A DNA stretch of 64,000 nucleotides from Clostridiales bacterium (GCA_004557125.1 SFET01000012.1:1-64000); one strand, 5' to 3'; shown: positions 34,299-43,538, counted from the stretch's first letter. Translations and numbers: made by a program. Notes: generated by a model from the letters alone, not told the origin.

Positions 34299-34340
34299 AA
34301 AGAGCTAACTGATTTTGATTAAGTCAGTTAGCTCTTTTTT
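34299..34340 (+). terminator. Terminator downstream of guaA
   Basis: AAAGAGCTAACTGA and TCAGTTAGCTCTTT form a 14-bp stem with an 11-nt loop, followed by a T run to 34340. Confidence 0.85.
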
Positions 34341-34364
34341 GCACTCATGAATGAAGTGTATCAT

Positions 34365-34577
34365 TCATGTCAATTTTGTTTTAGGGGTACTCTTTAGAAT
34401 GTCAAAGGAGGCTTTCAGCTCGTTGATCGGCAAAAGCTGAACGTGGCTTCCTGCAATGTTTTCTTTATCTTCGCTTTTTAAGATAACCGGCACTTTTACC
34501 TCGTATTTCCTACAAAACGTGCCCTAGCGCTTGTTGGCATAAGTAGTTTCTCTGGTTTGAGAAACCGCATCTTTCAT
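34365..34577 (-). pseudogene. Remnant of an unrecognised gene, interrupted by a stop
   Basis: A minus-strand frame opens with MKDAVSQTRETTYANKR, is broken by TAG at 34526-34524, and continues in the same frame with GTFCRKYEVKVPVILKSEDK to a TGA at 34367-34365. Codon use is AT-rich, unlike neighbours. I do not recognise the family; mobile-element origin is suggested only by its place in the scar. Confidence 0.35.
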
Positions 34578-34708
34578 ATATTTTTGCACGGAAATGCAGA
34601 CTACATGTTTGTGGTTTGAATCACTGGAATCAGCGCCTGCGAAAAGCCCCAGCAGGCTTGCCTCCGGCGCAGATGTCCGCCGTGCCCCATTTCCCATTTT
34701 GAATAAAA

Positions 34709-35206
34709 ATGAATAATAATGAATCGTTATTTGACATGTTCGACAAAGGCTTTACAAGCAAAAATGGATCATATACAATAAAAACAGCCATCATTTTTGA
34801 AAGTATCTGTATCAGCGCGTCAAAACGGGACACTCGAAATGGCTGTTTTCTTCTACGATGGGAGTATACCGAAGACGAAGCCTATGAAATTGCCACAGCA
34901 AACACCAATGATCGCGAATGGGGCATGGCAAACAGCAACTATATGACTGTGGCGTCTGTGAAAAGCCTTCTGAAATACAAGCCGGTGGAGAAATGCTCCG
35001 ACATTCGCATTCCGTCCCTGATTCTCCACGGCGGCGAAGACGAGCTGGTACGCCGCAGGCAGGCTTATGAAATCTATAATGCGATTCCCGATGACACCGT
35101 AAAGGAAATATGCATCATGGATGGGATCGATCATAATATGCCGATCCATCCGCGCCGCAACGAGGTGTTCCAAAAAGCAGCGGAGTGGTTCAAGCTCTAT
35201 CTTTGA
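34709..35206 (+). pseudogene. C-terminal fragment of an alpha/beta hydrolase
   Basis: An open frame of 165 codons whose second half is clearly the C-terminal part of a serine hydrolase: SDIRIPSLILHGGEDELVRR near codon 97, with the acid Asp, and IMDGIDHNMPIHPRRNEVFQ near codon 140, with the catalytic His. The nucleophile-elbow half is missing and replaced by unrelated low-GC sequence (codons 1-50), so it cannot be active. The base composition differs from the rest of the window. Confidence 0.6.
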
Positions 35207-35414
35207 TGCTTTATACCGGTTTGACCAAATCACAACCATCCGTTTGGCTGAAGTGACCTACCCAAAGTTAGACAGAAGAAAAGACTATGGAACCGAGAGG
35301 GCTTGAAGTCTGTGAATCGCAGGCGGCAAGCCCTTCAGTTTTACCTTGAGGCGATGATTGTTATCGCAATCCAGGCAGGCGATCAGTTCCTGCTTAAAGT
35401 GTTCCATCGGTAAA

Positions 35415-35510
35415 GCTGAATGAAGGCGTGGATGAGAAGCTGGCTGATTTCTTAGAGCAGCACCCTGACACGAAGCTGATCATCATTGATACGCTGCAGA
35501 GGATGCGGAT
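35415..35510 (+). pseudogene. Fragment of a RepA/DnaB-like AAA ATPase from a mobile element
   Basis: A 32-codon piece reads as the Walker B region of the AAA ATPases carried by Firmicutes phages and conjugative elements: VDEKLADFLEQHPDTK followed by LIIIDTLQRMR. Sequence on both sides is unrelated. It runs directly into the truncated ABC ATPase at about 35535. The preceding 200 bp (35207-35414) hold no gene, only a weak GGGCTTG/CAAGCCC hairpin at 35299-35333. Confidence 0.5.
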
Positions 35511-35537
35511 TGTGCGATTGGCATTGGTATTGCAGCG

Positions 35538-36355
35538 CGCAGATCGGCGGCGTGGATTGCACCCGCGACCCACTGAAGGTGAAGCGCTTCGTGGGCTACC
35601 TGCCGGACAACATGGGCTTCTATCCGGACATGACGGGCCGGGAGAACCTGCGCATGACCGGGCGGATGAACGGCCTGGGCGGCGCGGAGCTGGAGGGGCG
35701 CATCGAGCAGCTGCTGCGGCGCGTGAAGATGACCGCCGCGGCGGACAGGCGCAGCGGAACCCACTCCAAGGGCATGAAGCAGCGCATGGGCGTTGCGGAC
35801 ATCCTGATGAAGGACCCGGAGGTGCTGATCTTGGACGAGCCCAACAACGGCATCGACCCCGAGGGCATGCGCGAGCTGATGGTGCTGATCCGGGAACTGG
35901 CCGAGGAGGACGGCAAGACCATCCTGATCTCCTTCCACCAGCTGCACCAGATTCAGCAGATCTGCGACCGCGTGGGCATCTTCGTGGGCGGCAGGCGCAT
36001 CGCCTGCGGGCGTATCGGCGAGCTGGCGGAGCAGCTGCAGGCCGAGACGGACTTCCATCTGGAGTTTACCGCAAAGCCCGGCGGCGACGCGCTGCTGCAC
36101 TTCCTGTGGAAGCGCAAGTACATCCGGGACGTGCAGCAGAGCGGCGAGAGCTTCCGCATCCGCGCGGACGAGGACGTCACCGGCCGGCTGGTGAAGGATC
36201 TGACCGAGGACGGCTTCGTCCTCGCCTCGCTCCGGCAGGCCGGAAACGATCCGGACGAAATCTACCGCAGATATTTTGAAAAGGCAGGTGAGCAGCATGC
36301 AGAATACGGCACAGGCGGCAAGGTCCGCATTCTTCGCAGGAAGAAGCGCAGCTAG
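35538..36355 (+). pseudogene. ABC-2 type transporter ATPase, 5' truncated
   Basis: About 270 codons of a drug/antibiotic-type ABC ATPase begin abruptly at AQIGGVDCTRDPLKVKRF. The Q-loop region GYLPDNMGFYPDMTGRENL, the signature HSKGMKQRMG, Walker B VLILDEPNNGIDPEG and the C-terminal regulatory region are present, but the first ~55 residues with Walker A are gone, replaced by the mobile-element fragment. It cannot bind ATP normally. The 3' end overlaps the permease gene by 59 bp, as in an intact operon. Confidence 0.8.
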
Positions 36356-37298
36356 GCGCGTACACGGCGGCTTCTCCACGCTCTGCCGCAAGGAGCTGGC
36401 CGACCACTTTCACAGTGCGCGCTTCAAGCTGGTGTTTGCGCTGCTGATCCTGACCAGCCTGGCCAGTCTCTACGGCGCGTTGGAGGGCATCGCGGACTCC
36501 GTGTCCGAGAGCAGCGAATTCATCTTCCTGTCCCTCTACACTGCCTCCAGCAACTCCATTCCCTCGGTGGCTTCCTTCCTGGCCTACCTGACCCCGCTGG
36601 CGGGCCTGGTGCTGGGCTTCGACGCCATCAACCGGGAGCGCAGCCAGGGCACGCTGAACCGCCTGGTCTCCCAGCCGATTCACCGCGATTCGGTGATCGT
36701 CGCCAAATTCCTGGCGGGCAGGATCGTGGTGGCCATCATGGTGTTCTTCGTGGGCATTCTGGTTGGCGGCCTGGGTCTGGTGTGCATCGGCATCCCGCCG
36801 GGAATCGAGGAGTTTCTGCGCATCCTGAGCCACCTGATTCTCACGGTGTTCTACACCTCGCTGTGGATGGGTCTGGCCATGCTCTGCTCGGTGCTCTGCC
36901 GCCACGCGTCCACCTCCGCGCTGATCGTCATCGCCCTGTGGATCTACTTCACCCTCTTTGCCAGCATGGTGATGAAGGTCATCGCAAACCTCTGCTATCC
37001 GGTGGACGGCATCGAGGGCTACTACAACATGATGAGCAACTACGAGCTGCAGCTGAGCCTGAACCGCACCTCGCCCTACTACGTCTACTGTGAAGCTGTC
37101 ACGACCCTCCTGAACCCCAACGTGCGCACCATCGGCATCACCACCACGCAGTCCCTGTCGGGCGTGCTGGCGAGCTATCTGTCCTTTGACCAGAGCCTCC
37201 TGCTCATCTGGCCACACATCACCAGCATGGTCGCGCTCACGATGGCAGCCTTCACAGTTTCCTATATCGCCTTTATGCGCCGGGAAATCCGCGCTTGA
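36297..37298 (+). CDS. ABC-2 type transporter permease
   Basis: A 333-residue membrane protein with six or more helices, for example KLVFALLILTSLASLYGALEG near the N-terminus and SLWMGLAMLCSVLC in the middle. The motif GFDAINRERSQGTLNRLVSQPIHR is typical of ABC-2 permeases of the NosY/gliding type. The frame is intact, but its ATPase partner upstream is truncated, so it is probably non-functional unless another ATPase serves it. ATG 36297 follows AGGCAGGTG. Confidence 0.85.
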   Translation: MQNTAQAARSAFFAGRSAARRVHGGFSTLCRKELADHFHSARFKLVFALLILTSLASLYGALEGIADSVSESSEFIFLSLYTASSNSIPSVASFLAYLTPLAGLVLGFDAINRERSQGTLNRLVSQPIHRDSVIVAKFLAGRIVVAIMVFFVGILVGGLGLVCIGIPPGIEEFLRILSHLILTVFYTSLWMGLAMLCSVLCRHASTSALIVIALWIYFTLFASMVMKVIANLCYPVDGIEGYYNMMSNYELQLSLNRTSPYYVYCEAVTTLLNPNVRTIGITTTQSLSGVLASYLSFDQSLLLIWPHITSMVALTMAAFTVSYIAFMRREIRA

Positions 37299-37305
37299 CG
37301 CAGCT

Positions 37306-37749
37306 CTACCGGTTCCATTTCTCCTTACAAAATCCCCCTGTGGCGCAAAAAGGCGGCCCATCCGCAGCAAACCGGCGGATGAGCTTTTCTGATGGACCTG
37401 GAGGATCCGCCCTGCGATCCATGCGAACCAGCGATCGGAACTGCCTTGAAACGGGGACCATGTCCGCGTCCCTGATCTCCCCGGCGGAACTGAGCAGCAC
37501 GGAGAAGTAGCGAATCTCGAAGGGCAGCTCCGGGGACTTGTAGCGCGGGCCGTCGATGCGCCAGTCGAAGGTCTCCGGCATCTCCGGAAACCGCCCCCCG
37601 TTGGCCCGCAGAATGTCCAGCACGCTGTCCGCTTCCTGCACGATGCCCCGGTAGTTGACGACGTTCAGCGCGCACATGATCACCGTCTGCACCAGCAGCA
37701 GCGACAGCATCGTGGCGGCGACCAGCTTGAAGCGCAGCCGGCGGATCAT
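37306..37749 (-). pseudogene. Sensor histidine kinase, 3' truncated
   Basis: The first ~95 codons are a kinase sensor region: the helix FKLVAATMLSLLLVQTVIM, then VVNYRGIVQEADSVLDILRA and ELPFEIRYFSVLLSSAGEIR, as in OmpR-partner kinases of Clostridia. After about position 37460 the frame reads unrelated sequence, and HAMP, His-box and ATPase domains are absent. Its ATG overlaps the TGA of the response-regulator remnant upstream, the normal order of such pairs. Confidence 0.6.
37356..37388 (+). terminator. Terminator after the ABC-2 permease
   Basis: GCCCATCCGC and GCGGATGAGC pair with one mismatch around a 9-nt loop, followed by TTTT. Confidence 0.5.
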
Positions 37750-37889
37750 GGGATCCTCTCCAGCGTGTAGCCCGCGTTGCGGAAGACGCGGATGCGCACG
37801 TCCGCCTTCAGCCCTGCCAGCTTTTTGCGCAGGTAGGAGATGTGGCTCCAGTCCAGGCTTATGTGAACTTTATAAATGTTGCGCTCCAT
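37746..37889 (-). pseudogene. OmpR-type response regulator, only the C-terminal end left
   Basis: A 47-codon frame whose last 37 codons, SLDWSHISYLRKKLAGLKAD and VRIRVFRNAGYTLERIP, are the wing and recognition helix end of an OmpR-family DNA-binding domain. The receiver domain and most of the effector domain are missing. It precedes the truncated kinase with an ATGA overlap. Confidence 0.6.
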
Positions 37890-38012
37890 GGCACGTTCAC
37901 GCCTTGTTTTCAGAATGGTTCAACCGCGTTCAAATCTGCTTCTAAACTTTTTTGACTTGGATTGGGCCTGCGGTGCTGGAATGAGGGCATTCCGGACGGA
38001 GGATGTGAAGCC

Positions 38013-38339
38013 ATGCACCGCGCCGGCACGTTTGTCTCCGATGAGGACGCCCGGGAGGATCTGGAAGTCATCCTCAAATCCGGCGTGAGCACCGCCGTGC
38101 AGCTGGAGCGCCAGCCCTGGACGCTGGTCGCCATCACGGACGCGGAGCTTCTCGCGCAGATCGGCGAGGAACCGCAGCAGGATATGGACATGCTGAAGAC
38201 CGGAACGCATCATGCCTCCGGTGGAGATGAGATGCAGGAGGCACTGACGGAGATTTCCGGGGAGCCCGGGATCGCTGACGCGCCGGAAGCCTTCGACGTG
38301 GATGCGGCGATGGTGGAAAGGGCGCGGTACATAAAATAA
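38013..38339 (+). CDS. Hypothetical protein, 108 residues
   Basis: A short acidic, cytoplasmic protein beginning MHRAGTFVSDEDAREDLEVI; the middle reads ERQPWTLVAITDAELLAQIG. GGAGG lies ten bases before ATG 38013. No family was recognised. It sits alone between decayed genes and a convergent lipoprotein gene, so it may be a real small gene or a fragment. Confidence 0.45.
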   Translation: MHRAGTFVSDEDAREDLEVILKSGVSTAVQLERQPWTLVAITDAELLAQIGEEPQQDMDMLKTGTHHASGGDEMQEALTEISGEPGIADAPEAFDVDAAMVERARYIK

Positions 38340-38390
38340 GAAAAGACCAATCGCGGCATCGGATGCGCCGCAGACAATTCCAGACAAACC

Positions 38391-38424
38391 TGCCGCCGGA
38401 GGAAGATACCATCCTCCGGCGGCA
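38391..38424. terminator. Bidirectional hairpin between the hypothetical gene and the lipoprotein gene
   Basis: TGCCGCCGGAGGA and TCCTCCGGCGGCA form a perfect 13-bp stem with an 8-nt loop. T runs are weak on both sides. Confidence 0.6.
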
Positions 38425-38448
38425 TTCTGATGTGGATTCTATTTTGGA

Positions 38449-38937
38449 TTACGGCGTGGGCGCATCGTCCGCAGCATCGGGAGTGTCCGGCAGTGTGTCG
38501 CCTGGATTGTCCTGATACGGCGTTGGCAGATGGTCCGCCAGCGACGGCAACACCTCCGCCGGATCCGGCAGGTTCGGGGCCGGCAGGTTCGGATCTGGTA
38601 CATCTGGACCAGGTACATTCGGTGTGGGCAGGTTCGGTGTGGCAAGATCCGGCGTCAGTATATCCGAGATAGGCACATCCGGCGTGGCAAGATCTGGCGT
38701 GGGCAGGTTCGGCGTGGGCAGCGTGCCGCCAGGTTCCTCGCTGGGTTCGGGTGATGCGGTAGCCTCGGGCGTTTCGCTTGGCTCCGGGGTGAGGCTGGGT
38801 TCCGGGGTGGGGGGCATGTAGCCCATGTCGATCAGGGCCTGGCGGATGCTGTCCTCCTCATTTTCACAGCCGGACAGCCCCAGGCAGAGCGCGGCCAGCA
38901 GCGCCAGAAGCAGCGCGCTGCGCATTGCTTTCTTCAT
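38449..38937 (-). CDS. Proline-rich repeat lipoprotein
   Basis: A 162-residue lipoprotein. The signal MKKAMRSALLLALLAALCLG ends in LSGC with the lipid-attachment Cys24. Residues 42-70 are Pro/Glu/Thr-rich and residues 74-126 are imperfect pentapeptide repeats of the type TPNLP, TPDLA, TPDVP, APNLP. There is no folded domain, so it is probably a flexible wall-spanning or surface rod. GGGAGGG precedes ATG 38937. It is 16 bp downstream of the YhgE-like gene and probably the last gene of the MMPL operon. Confidence 0.75.
   Translation of the reverse strand: MKKAMRSALLLALLAALCLGLSGCENEEDSIRQALIDMGYMPPTPEPSLTPEPSETPEATASPEPSEEPGGTLPTPNLPTPDLATPDVPISDILTPDLATPNLPTPNVPGPDVPDPNLPAPNLPDPAEVLPSLADHLPTPYQDNPGDTLPDTPDAADDAPTP
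38560..38718 (-). repeat. Degenerate tandem 15-bp repeats coding pentapeptides
   Basis: About ten 15-bp units, visible on the plus strand as variants of GGCAGGTTCGG(TC)GTG and encoding x-Pro-Asn/Asp-Leu/Val-x. Such runs can change length by slippage. Confidence 0.6.
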
Positions 38938-38953
38938 CTTCAGCCCTCCCTTC

Positions 38954-40870
38954 TCAGCGGAACAGGTCGAGGAACTTCTCCCCCAGGCTCTTTTCTGTCT
39001 CCTCCTCGACGACAATCTCCGGCTCCTCGGCTTCGCTGACGCCGGGGATGCGGATCACGAACTGCACGGATTCCACCCGATTGCGGGGGTCGGCATAGGA
39101 GACGGGCTCGAAGTCGCCGCCGGTGATGGAGGAGATCGCATCGTCCACGCCCTCCTGCACCTGCGCGTCCATGTCGCTGGTGCCCTCGCTGAGTTCATCC
39201 ACGCCGCCCTTGAGGCTGTTCGCGCCGGAGGAGAGGGAGCTTGCGCCGTCCAGCAGCGTGTCCGCGCCACTGGCGAGGGAATCCACGCCTGCGTCTACGC
39301 TGGAGATGCCTGCGCTGAGCAGGGCAAAGCTCGTCTGCAATTCGCAGATGCCGCCGTCCAGCGCCTGAATGCCCGCATCCATTTCGTGGATCATGGCGCA
39401 CAGCGAGCTCAGTACGCCGTCGCCGGAGCTGGCGCCGCTTTCTTCCATCGCATCCAGCAGAGTCAGTGCGGATTGCAGCGCGGCCTTCACCGATCCCAGC
39501 TCCGTGAACGCGGCCCCGATCTGACCGTCCAGCTTTTTCAGCGGCTCGGACAGGGAGACGGCCAGCTTGTGGTTTTCCTCCGCGCACTTGCGCAGCTCGT
39601 CCAGGCAGCCGTTGATCTCCCCGGCCTTGTTCAGGATGCGGCGCAGCGCTGCGATCTCCGAGGAGAGTACGGAGCTCACATCGGAATTCCCGGAGCCCCG
39701 GTTCAGCAGCGTGCGCAGCAGGGAGATGTCGGATTCGGGGAAGCCGGATTCGGGGATCAGGCTGCAGATCTCCTGCGCCTTGCCCTCCAGCGACTCCGCC
39801 AGGGAGACCAGCGTGCCAATCTTGCCGCGCAGGTCGGTCAGCGCGCGCTCCTGCTGCGACACCGCGTCCAGCAGAGCGTTGCACAGCGCCCGCATTTCGC
39901 CGATGGACATCTGCGGCGCATCCTGGGTCTTGCCGTCGAGCTCGTTTACAGCGGTGACGATCTGCGTGGACGCGGCGGCGATCTGCGCGGAGCCTGCCCT
40001 GGCCTCGTCCAGACCGGCGGAGAACTGCGCCGCGCCGCTGACCAGGCTCTCCGTGTCCTCGGCCAGCATCACGGTTCCGCCCTGAAGCTCTTTTGCGCCG
40101 CCCTTCAGGCTGGACGCGCCGCTGGCAAGCTGGGAGGAACCGCTGCTGAGCTGGGACACGCCGTCCTGCAATTCATTTACCTTGTCGTCGATCTCACTGG
40201 TGTCGATGTCCACGTCCATGCCCAGCGGCACGCCGTTGATGCTGATGTCCGCCATGGCGAAGTCGGTCACATCGGCGGTGATGGTGTAGCACACGTCCGG
40301 GCTGGGCAGCACCACGTAGGTCAGCAGGCGGTCGGTGCCGGAGTTTGCGATGGTGGCACCCTCGGCGACGATGCCGCTGCAGCGCTCGCTGTCCAGCGTG
40401 ACGGTCATGTTCAGCGCGTAGTGCTCGTAGAAGTCCGTCAGGCCCTCGCTGCCCTTTCCGATGGTGATCTGCATCTCCAGCGCACCGCTTTGGCCGCTGA
40501 GCTCCTCCGCGCGGATGGGCACGCCGTCCAGCAGGTAGTTCACCCGGATGCTCCAGGGCAGGGACGCGGAGACGGGGTCGCCCTGGTAGAACAGCGTGCC
40601 CTCCGGCAGCGTCAGGCGCATGGAGTCGGAATTCTGCTCCAGGGGCGTGATGTCGCTCAGGTTGGCGACCTTGTAGTAGCTGCCGTAGTCCACAATCGAC
40701 TCAGCGCTGGAGGCCTCGAAGCGGTTCACGATGTAGACCGCATCCAGCTCGCCGCCGGAGCGCAGGTTGACGTACACGATTTCATTCTTCTCCGCAGCCA
40801 GGGCGGAGGACATCAGGCAGAGCGCTGTCAGGCAGAGGGCCAGCAGGCCTGCAATCCACTTTTTCATCAA
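38954..40870 (-). CDS. Exported YhgE/Pip-like heptad-repeat protein
   Basis: A 638-residue exported protein with signal peptide MMKKWIAGLLALCLTALCLM ending near ALAAEK. The N-terminal ~220 residues are beta-rich (ITPLEQNSDSMRLTLPEGTL). From about residue 230 it has YhgE-type coiled-coil repeats such as QLSSGSSQLASGASSLKGGA and, near the C-terminus, DSLASGADTLLDGASSLSSG. The C-terminus FLDLFR is not a clear membrane helix. It starts four bases after the MMPL pump gene, so the two products probably work together at the envelope. Function is not established for this type. Confidence 0.8.
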   Translation of the reverse strand: MMKKWIAGLLALCLTALCLMSSALAAEKNEIVYVNLRSGGELDAVYIVNRFEASSAESIVDYGSYYKVANLSDITPLEQNSDSMRLTLPEGTLFYQGDPVSASLPWSIRVNYLLDGVPIRAEELSGQSGALEMQITIGKGSEGLTDFYEHYALNMTVTLDSERCSGIVAEGATIANSGTDRLLTYVVLPSPDVCYTITADVTDFAMADISINGVPLGMDVDIDTSEIDDKVNELQDGVSQLSSGSSQLASGASSLKGGAKELQGGTVMLAEDTESLVSGAAQFSAGLDEARAGSAQIAAASTQIVTAVNELDGKTQDAPQMSIGEMRALCNALLDAVSQQERALTDLRGKIGTLVSLAESLEGKAQEICSLIPESGFPESDISLLRTLLNRGSGNSDVSSVLSSEIAALRRILNKAGEINGCLDELRKCAEENHKLAVSLSEPLKKLDGQIGAAFTELGSVKAALQSALTLLDAMEESGASSGDGVLSSLCAMIHEMDAGIQALDGGICELQTSFALLSAGISSVDAGVDSLASGADTLLDGASSLSSGANSLKGGVDELSEGTSDMDAQVQEGVDDAISSITGGDFEPVSYADPRNRVESVQFVIRIPGVSEAEEPEIVVEEETEKSLGEKFLDLFR

Positions 40871-40873
40871 TTA

Positions 40874-42973
40874 TCACTCCTTTTGCGCAGCTTCGTCATT
40901 GGGATCGATGCGCTGTCTCGCCAGAGCCAGCTTAAGTCCCAGGGTGGTGCGGCGGATCAGGCCGTCCAGCAGGTACAAAAGCCCCGGCAGCACGAAGAAC
41001 ACGATGGCCAGCGAGTACAGCGTGCCCTTGCCCAAGAACATGCCCAGCTGGCTCAGCAGGCCGTGGGTGGAGAGGTCGCCCAGCAGGAAGCCCACCACCG
41101 TCAGCGTCATGCCGGAGGTCAGGATGGAGGCGGTGACGGCGGAGACCGTGCTGACGATTGCGTCGCGCTTGCCCATGGTCAGCCGGTACTCCAGATAGCG
41201 GTCGGTGAACAGGATGGCGTAGTCCACCGTTGCGCCCAGCTGAATCGAGCTGATGATGAGGTAGGCGATGTAGAAGATCGTCTTGTCGAAGAAGTAGGGC
41301 AGCGACAGGTTGATCCAGATGGCCGTCTCGATGGCCAGCACCAGAATCACCGGAAGCGACACGGACTTCATCGACAGCAGCAGCACCACAAACACCGCGG
41401 CGATGGCGAGGAAGTTGACCTTGCCCATGTCGGCGGTGACGGTGGTCATCAGATCCTCGGTGCTCACGCCTTCACCTGCCAGCTTCCACGCACCGGGATA
41501 CCACTTCTCCGCAACTTCGCGGACGCGGTCGATCAGGTCGAAGGTGGCCGCACCCTCGAAGTCCGCGTCCACGCTCAGCACCAGGCGGCTGTAATTTTCC
41601 GACATCAGCAGCTTCAGCGTGTCCTCGCCCACAAATTCCGTGGGGATGGTGGTGCCGGCCACGTCCACGTAGGACAGGATGCTGGTGACCTCGGGGATCG
41701 CCTGCAGTTCCTCGGAGAGCGCCCGCTCCCGCACCACGTCGCCCCGGGGCACCATCAGCACGTAGGTGTCGCTCTTGCCGAAGGTTTCCTCGATTGCGGC
41801 GGTGTCCGCGCCCAGCTGGGTGTCCGGACCGAAGATGTGGGCGGAGCCGTAGTAGTACTCGTTGCTGTTGGAGGCCCGGTTGGCCGGATAGATCAGCATG
41901 ATAAAGATCAGCACCGCAGGGATCATCAGGCGGTAGACCACCTTGCCCAGCGTGCGGAAGGAGGGCAAAAGATACCGGTGGCGGGTCCTTTCCATTAATT
42001 TGTGGGTGGAGAGGATCAGCGCCGGGGAGAACACGAACACCGTGATCAGGCTGATGGCCACGCCCTTTGCCAGCACCAGTCCCAGGTCGGGGCCGATCTG
42101 GAACTGCATCAGGCACAGTGCCAGGAAGCCGATGACCGTGGTCAGGCCGCTGGAGAGGATCGATCCGGTGGACATGCACAGCGCCCACACCATGGCCTCG
42201 CGCTCGTCGCCGGACTCCCGCTTGCACTCCTCGAAGCGGTGAATCAGGAATACCGAGTAGTCCAGCGACACCGCCAGCTGCAGAACCGAGCCCGCGGCGT
42301 TGCTGACGAAGGAGATTTCGCCGAAGATCAGGTTCGAGCCGTTGTTGATCATGATGGCCGCGCCCAGGCTGCACAGCACCACCAGCGGCTCAATCCACGA
42401 GGTCGTGCTCAGCAGCAGCACGAGGAGCACGAACAGCACCCCGAACACGGTAATCATGCGGATTTCCGCCACAGTGCTGGTGGTGGCCACAGCGGTGGAC
42501 ACCGCCGCACCGCTCATGGCGTTCTCGTCGCCGATGATGGCGCGCAGATCGTCCACCGCCTGCACGCGCTTGTCGTCCTCGATGGTCAGCGTGAACAGCG
42601 CGCAGCCGTCGCAGTAGTAGGTCTCCACCTCGTCCGCATCCAGCATGGCAAGCGGCGTGTGCACGTCCGCCACGTCGTCCAGCCAGGTCACGTCCGTCAC
42701 GCCGTCCACCGCACGGAAGCGCTCCTTGTACGCAAGCGCCCCGGCGATGGACACGTCCCGCACCATCACGCGGGCGTTGGGGATGCCGCCCTCAAACTCC
42801 TCGCCCAGCAGCTCCAGCGCCCGGGTGGACGCGCTGTCCGGCGGCAGGTAGTCGTTCATGTCGTAGTTGACGGCCACCATGCCCTGCATGATCGCGCCAC
42901 ACAGCGCCGCAAGGATAAATACGGTGAGGATGATGCGCGGATGATTGACAATTCTCCGATAGAAGCTCTGCAT
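40874..42973 (-). CDS. MMPL/RND-family membrane transporter
   Basis: A 699-residue pump with the duplicated MMPL layout: helix 1 (IILTVFILAALCGAIMQGM), a ~140-residue outside domain, helices 2-6 with SLDYSVFLIHRFEE near residue 248, a second outside domain, and helices 8-12 with GATVDYAILFTDRYLEYRL near 593. The Asp-Tyr pairs in these helices are the expected proton-relay positions. It probably exports a lipid, peptide or drug. It is the second gene of an operon with HdeD-like, YhgE-like and lipoprotein genes, opposite a TetR gene that likely represses it. Confidence 0.9.
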   Translation of the reverse strand: MQSFYRRIVNHPRIILTVFILAALCGAIMQGMVAVNYDMNDYLPPDSASTRALELLGEEFEGGIPNARVMVRDVSIAGALAYKERFRAVDGVTDVTWLDDVADVHTPLAMLDADEVETYYCDGCALFTLTIEDDKRVQAVDDLRAIIGDENAMSGAAVSTAVATTSTVAEIRMITVFGVLFVLLVLLLSTTSWIEPLVVLCSLGAAIMINNGSNLIFGEISFVSNAAGSVLQLAVSLDYSVFLIHRFEECKRESGDEREAMVWALCMSTGSILSSGLTTVIGFLALCLMQFQIGPDLGLVLAKGVAISLITVFVFSPALILSTHKLMERTRHRYLLPSFRTLGKVVYRLMIPAVLIFIMLIYPANRASNSNEYYYGSAHIFGPDTQLGADTAAIEETFGKSDTYVLMVPRGDVVRERALSEELQAIPEVTSILSYVDVAGTTIPTEFVGEDTLKLLMSENYSRLVLSVDADFEGAATFDLIDRVREVAEKWYPGAWKLAGEGVSTEDLMTTVTADMGKVNFLAIAAVFVVLLLSMKSVSLPVILVLAIETAIWINLSLPYFFDKTIFYIAYLIISSIQLGATVDYAILFTDRYLEYRLTMGKRDAIVSTVSAVTASILTSGMTLTVVGFLLGDLSTHGLLSQLGMFLGKGTLYSLAIVFFVLPGLLYLLDGLIRRTTLGLKLALARQRIDPNDEAAQKE

Positions 42974-42992
42974 GCCGTTTCCTTTCTCCGCG

Positions 42993-43538
42993 TTATGCCG
43001 CGCGCCTGCCGCCGATGAGTGCGGTCAGCGCGTCCACCACCGCCTCCACGATCAGCGTGATGCCGGTGAAGCGCCAGATGGCCACCGTGGTGGCGAAGGG
43101 CCGGCAGAGGATGACGACGGCCAGTGCGATGGACAGCGCCGCGCTGAGCGCCGGCCAGCCCCAGCCCTTGCGCTCGTTGCGGATGCCGTCCACAGTCAGC
43201 TGCACCTTGCAGAAGCCGCCGAACAGAATGGCGACGCCATAGAGGGCCGTGAGCACCGGAAATGCCGCGATGACCTGCCTGGTTCCGGCGACGCACAGCA
43301 CCCCCAGCGCCAGACCCATCAGGCAGAGCACCAGCGTTCTTTCCCGCTCCGCCACGGCGGGCGAGGCCTTGAAGTAGCGATAGCCGTTCATCAGCCCCCC
43401 CAGAATCAGCAGGATGCCCGCCGCGATCACGATGCCCGCCGTGAAGTAGACGGGGTTCACCAGCAGCAGGATGCCGATCAGAATCTCCAGTATGCCCATG
43501 ATGATCCATTGAGACTTGCCCCTGAGTTTTTCCTTCAT
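42993..43538 (-). CDS. HdeD/DUF308-family membrane protein
   Basis: A 181-residue protein with six short hydrophobic segments arranged as three hairpins, such as WIIMGILEILIGILLLVNPV and TAGIVIAAGILLILGGLMNG, the DUF308 repeat pattern known from HdeD. The role is unknown; in enterobacteria HdeD is linked to acid resistance. It is 19 bp upstream of the MMPL gene and 25 bp after the small hypothetical gene. Confidence 0.85.
   Translation of the reverse strand: MKEKLRGKSQWIIMGILEILIGILLLVNPVYFTAGIVIAAGILLILGGLMNGYRYFKASPAVAERERTLVLCLMGLALGVLCVAGTRQVIAAFPVLTALYGVAILFGGFCKVQLTVDGIRNERKGWGWPALSAALSIALAVVILCRPFATTVAIWRFTGITLIVEAVVDALTALIGGRRAA

Noticed and set aside
37962..38012. Longer start for the 108-residue hypothetical protein
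   Set aside because: The earlier ATG has no ribosome site, while GGAGG precedes 38013.
38825..41998. A 1057-codon open frame on the plus strand opposite the YhgE-like and MMPL genes
   Set aside because: Composition-driven shadow: His/Gln/Arg/Gly-rich translation, no domain, and it lies antisense to two clearly conserved genes.
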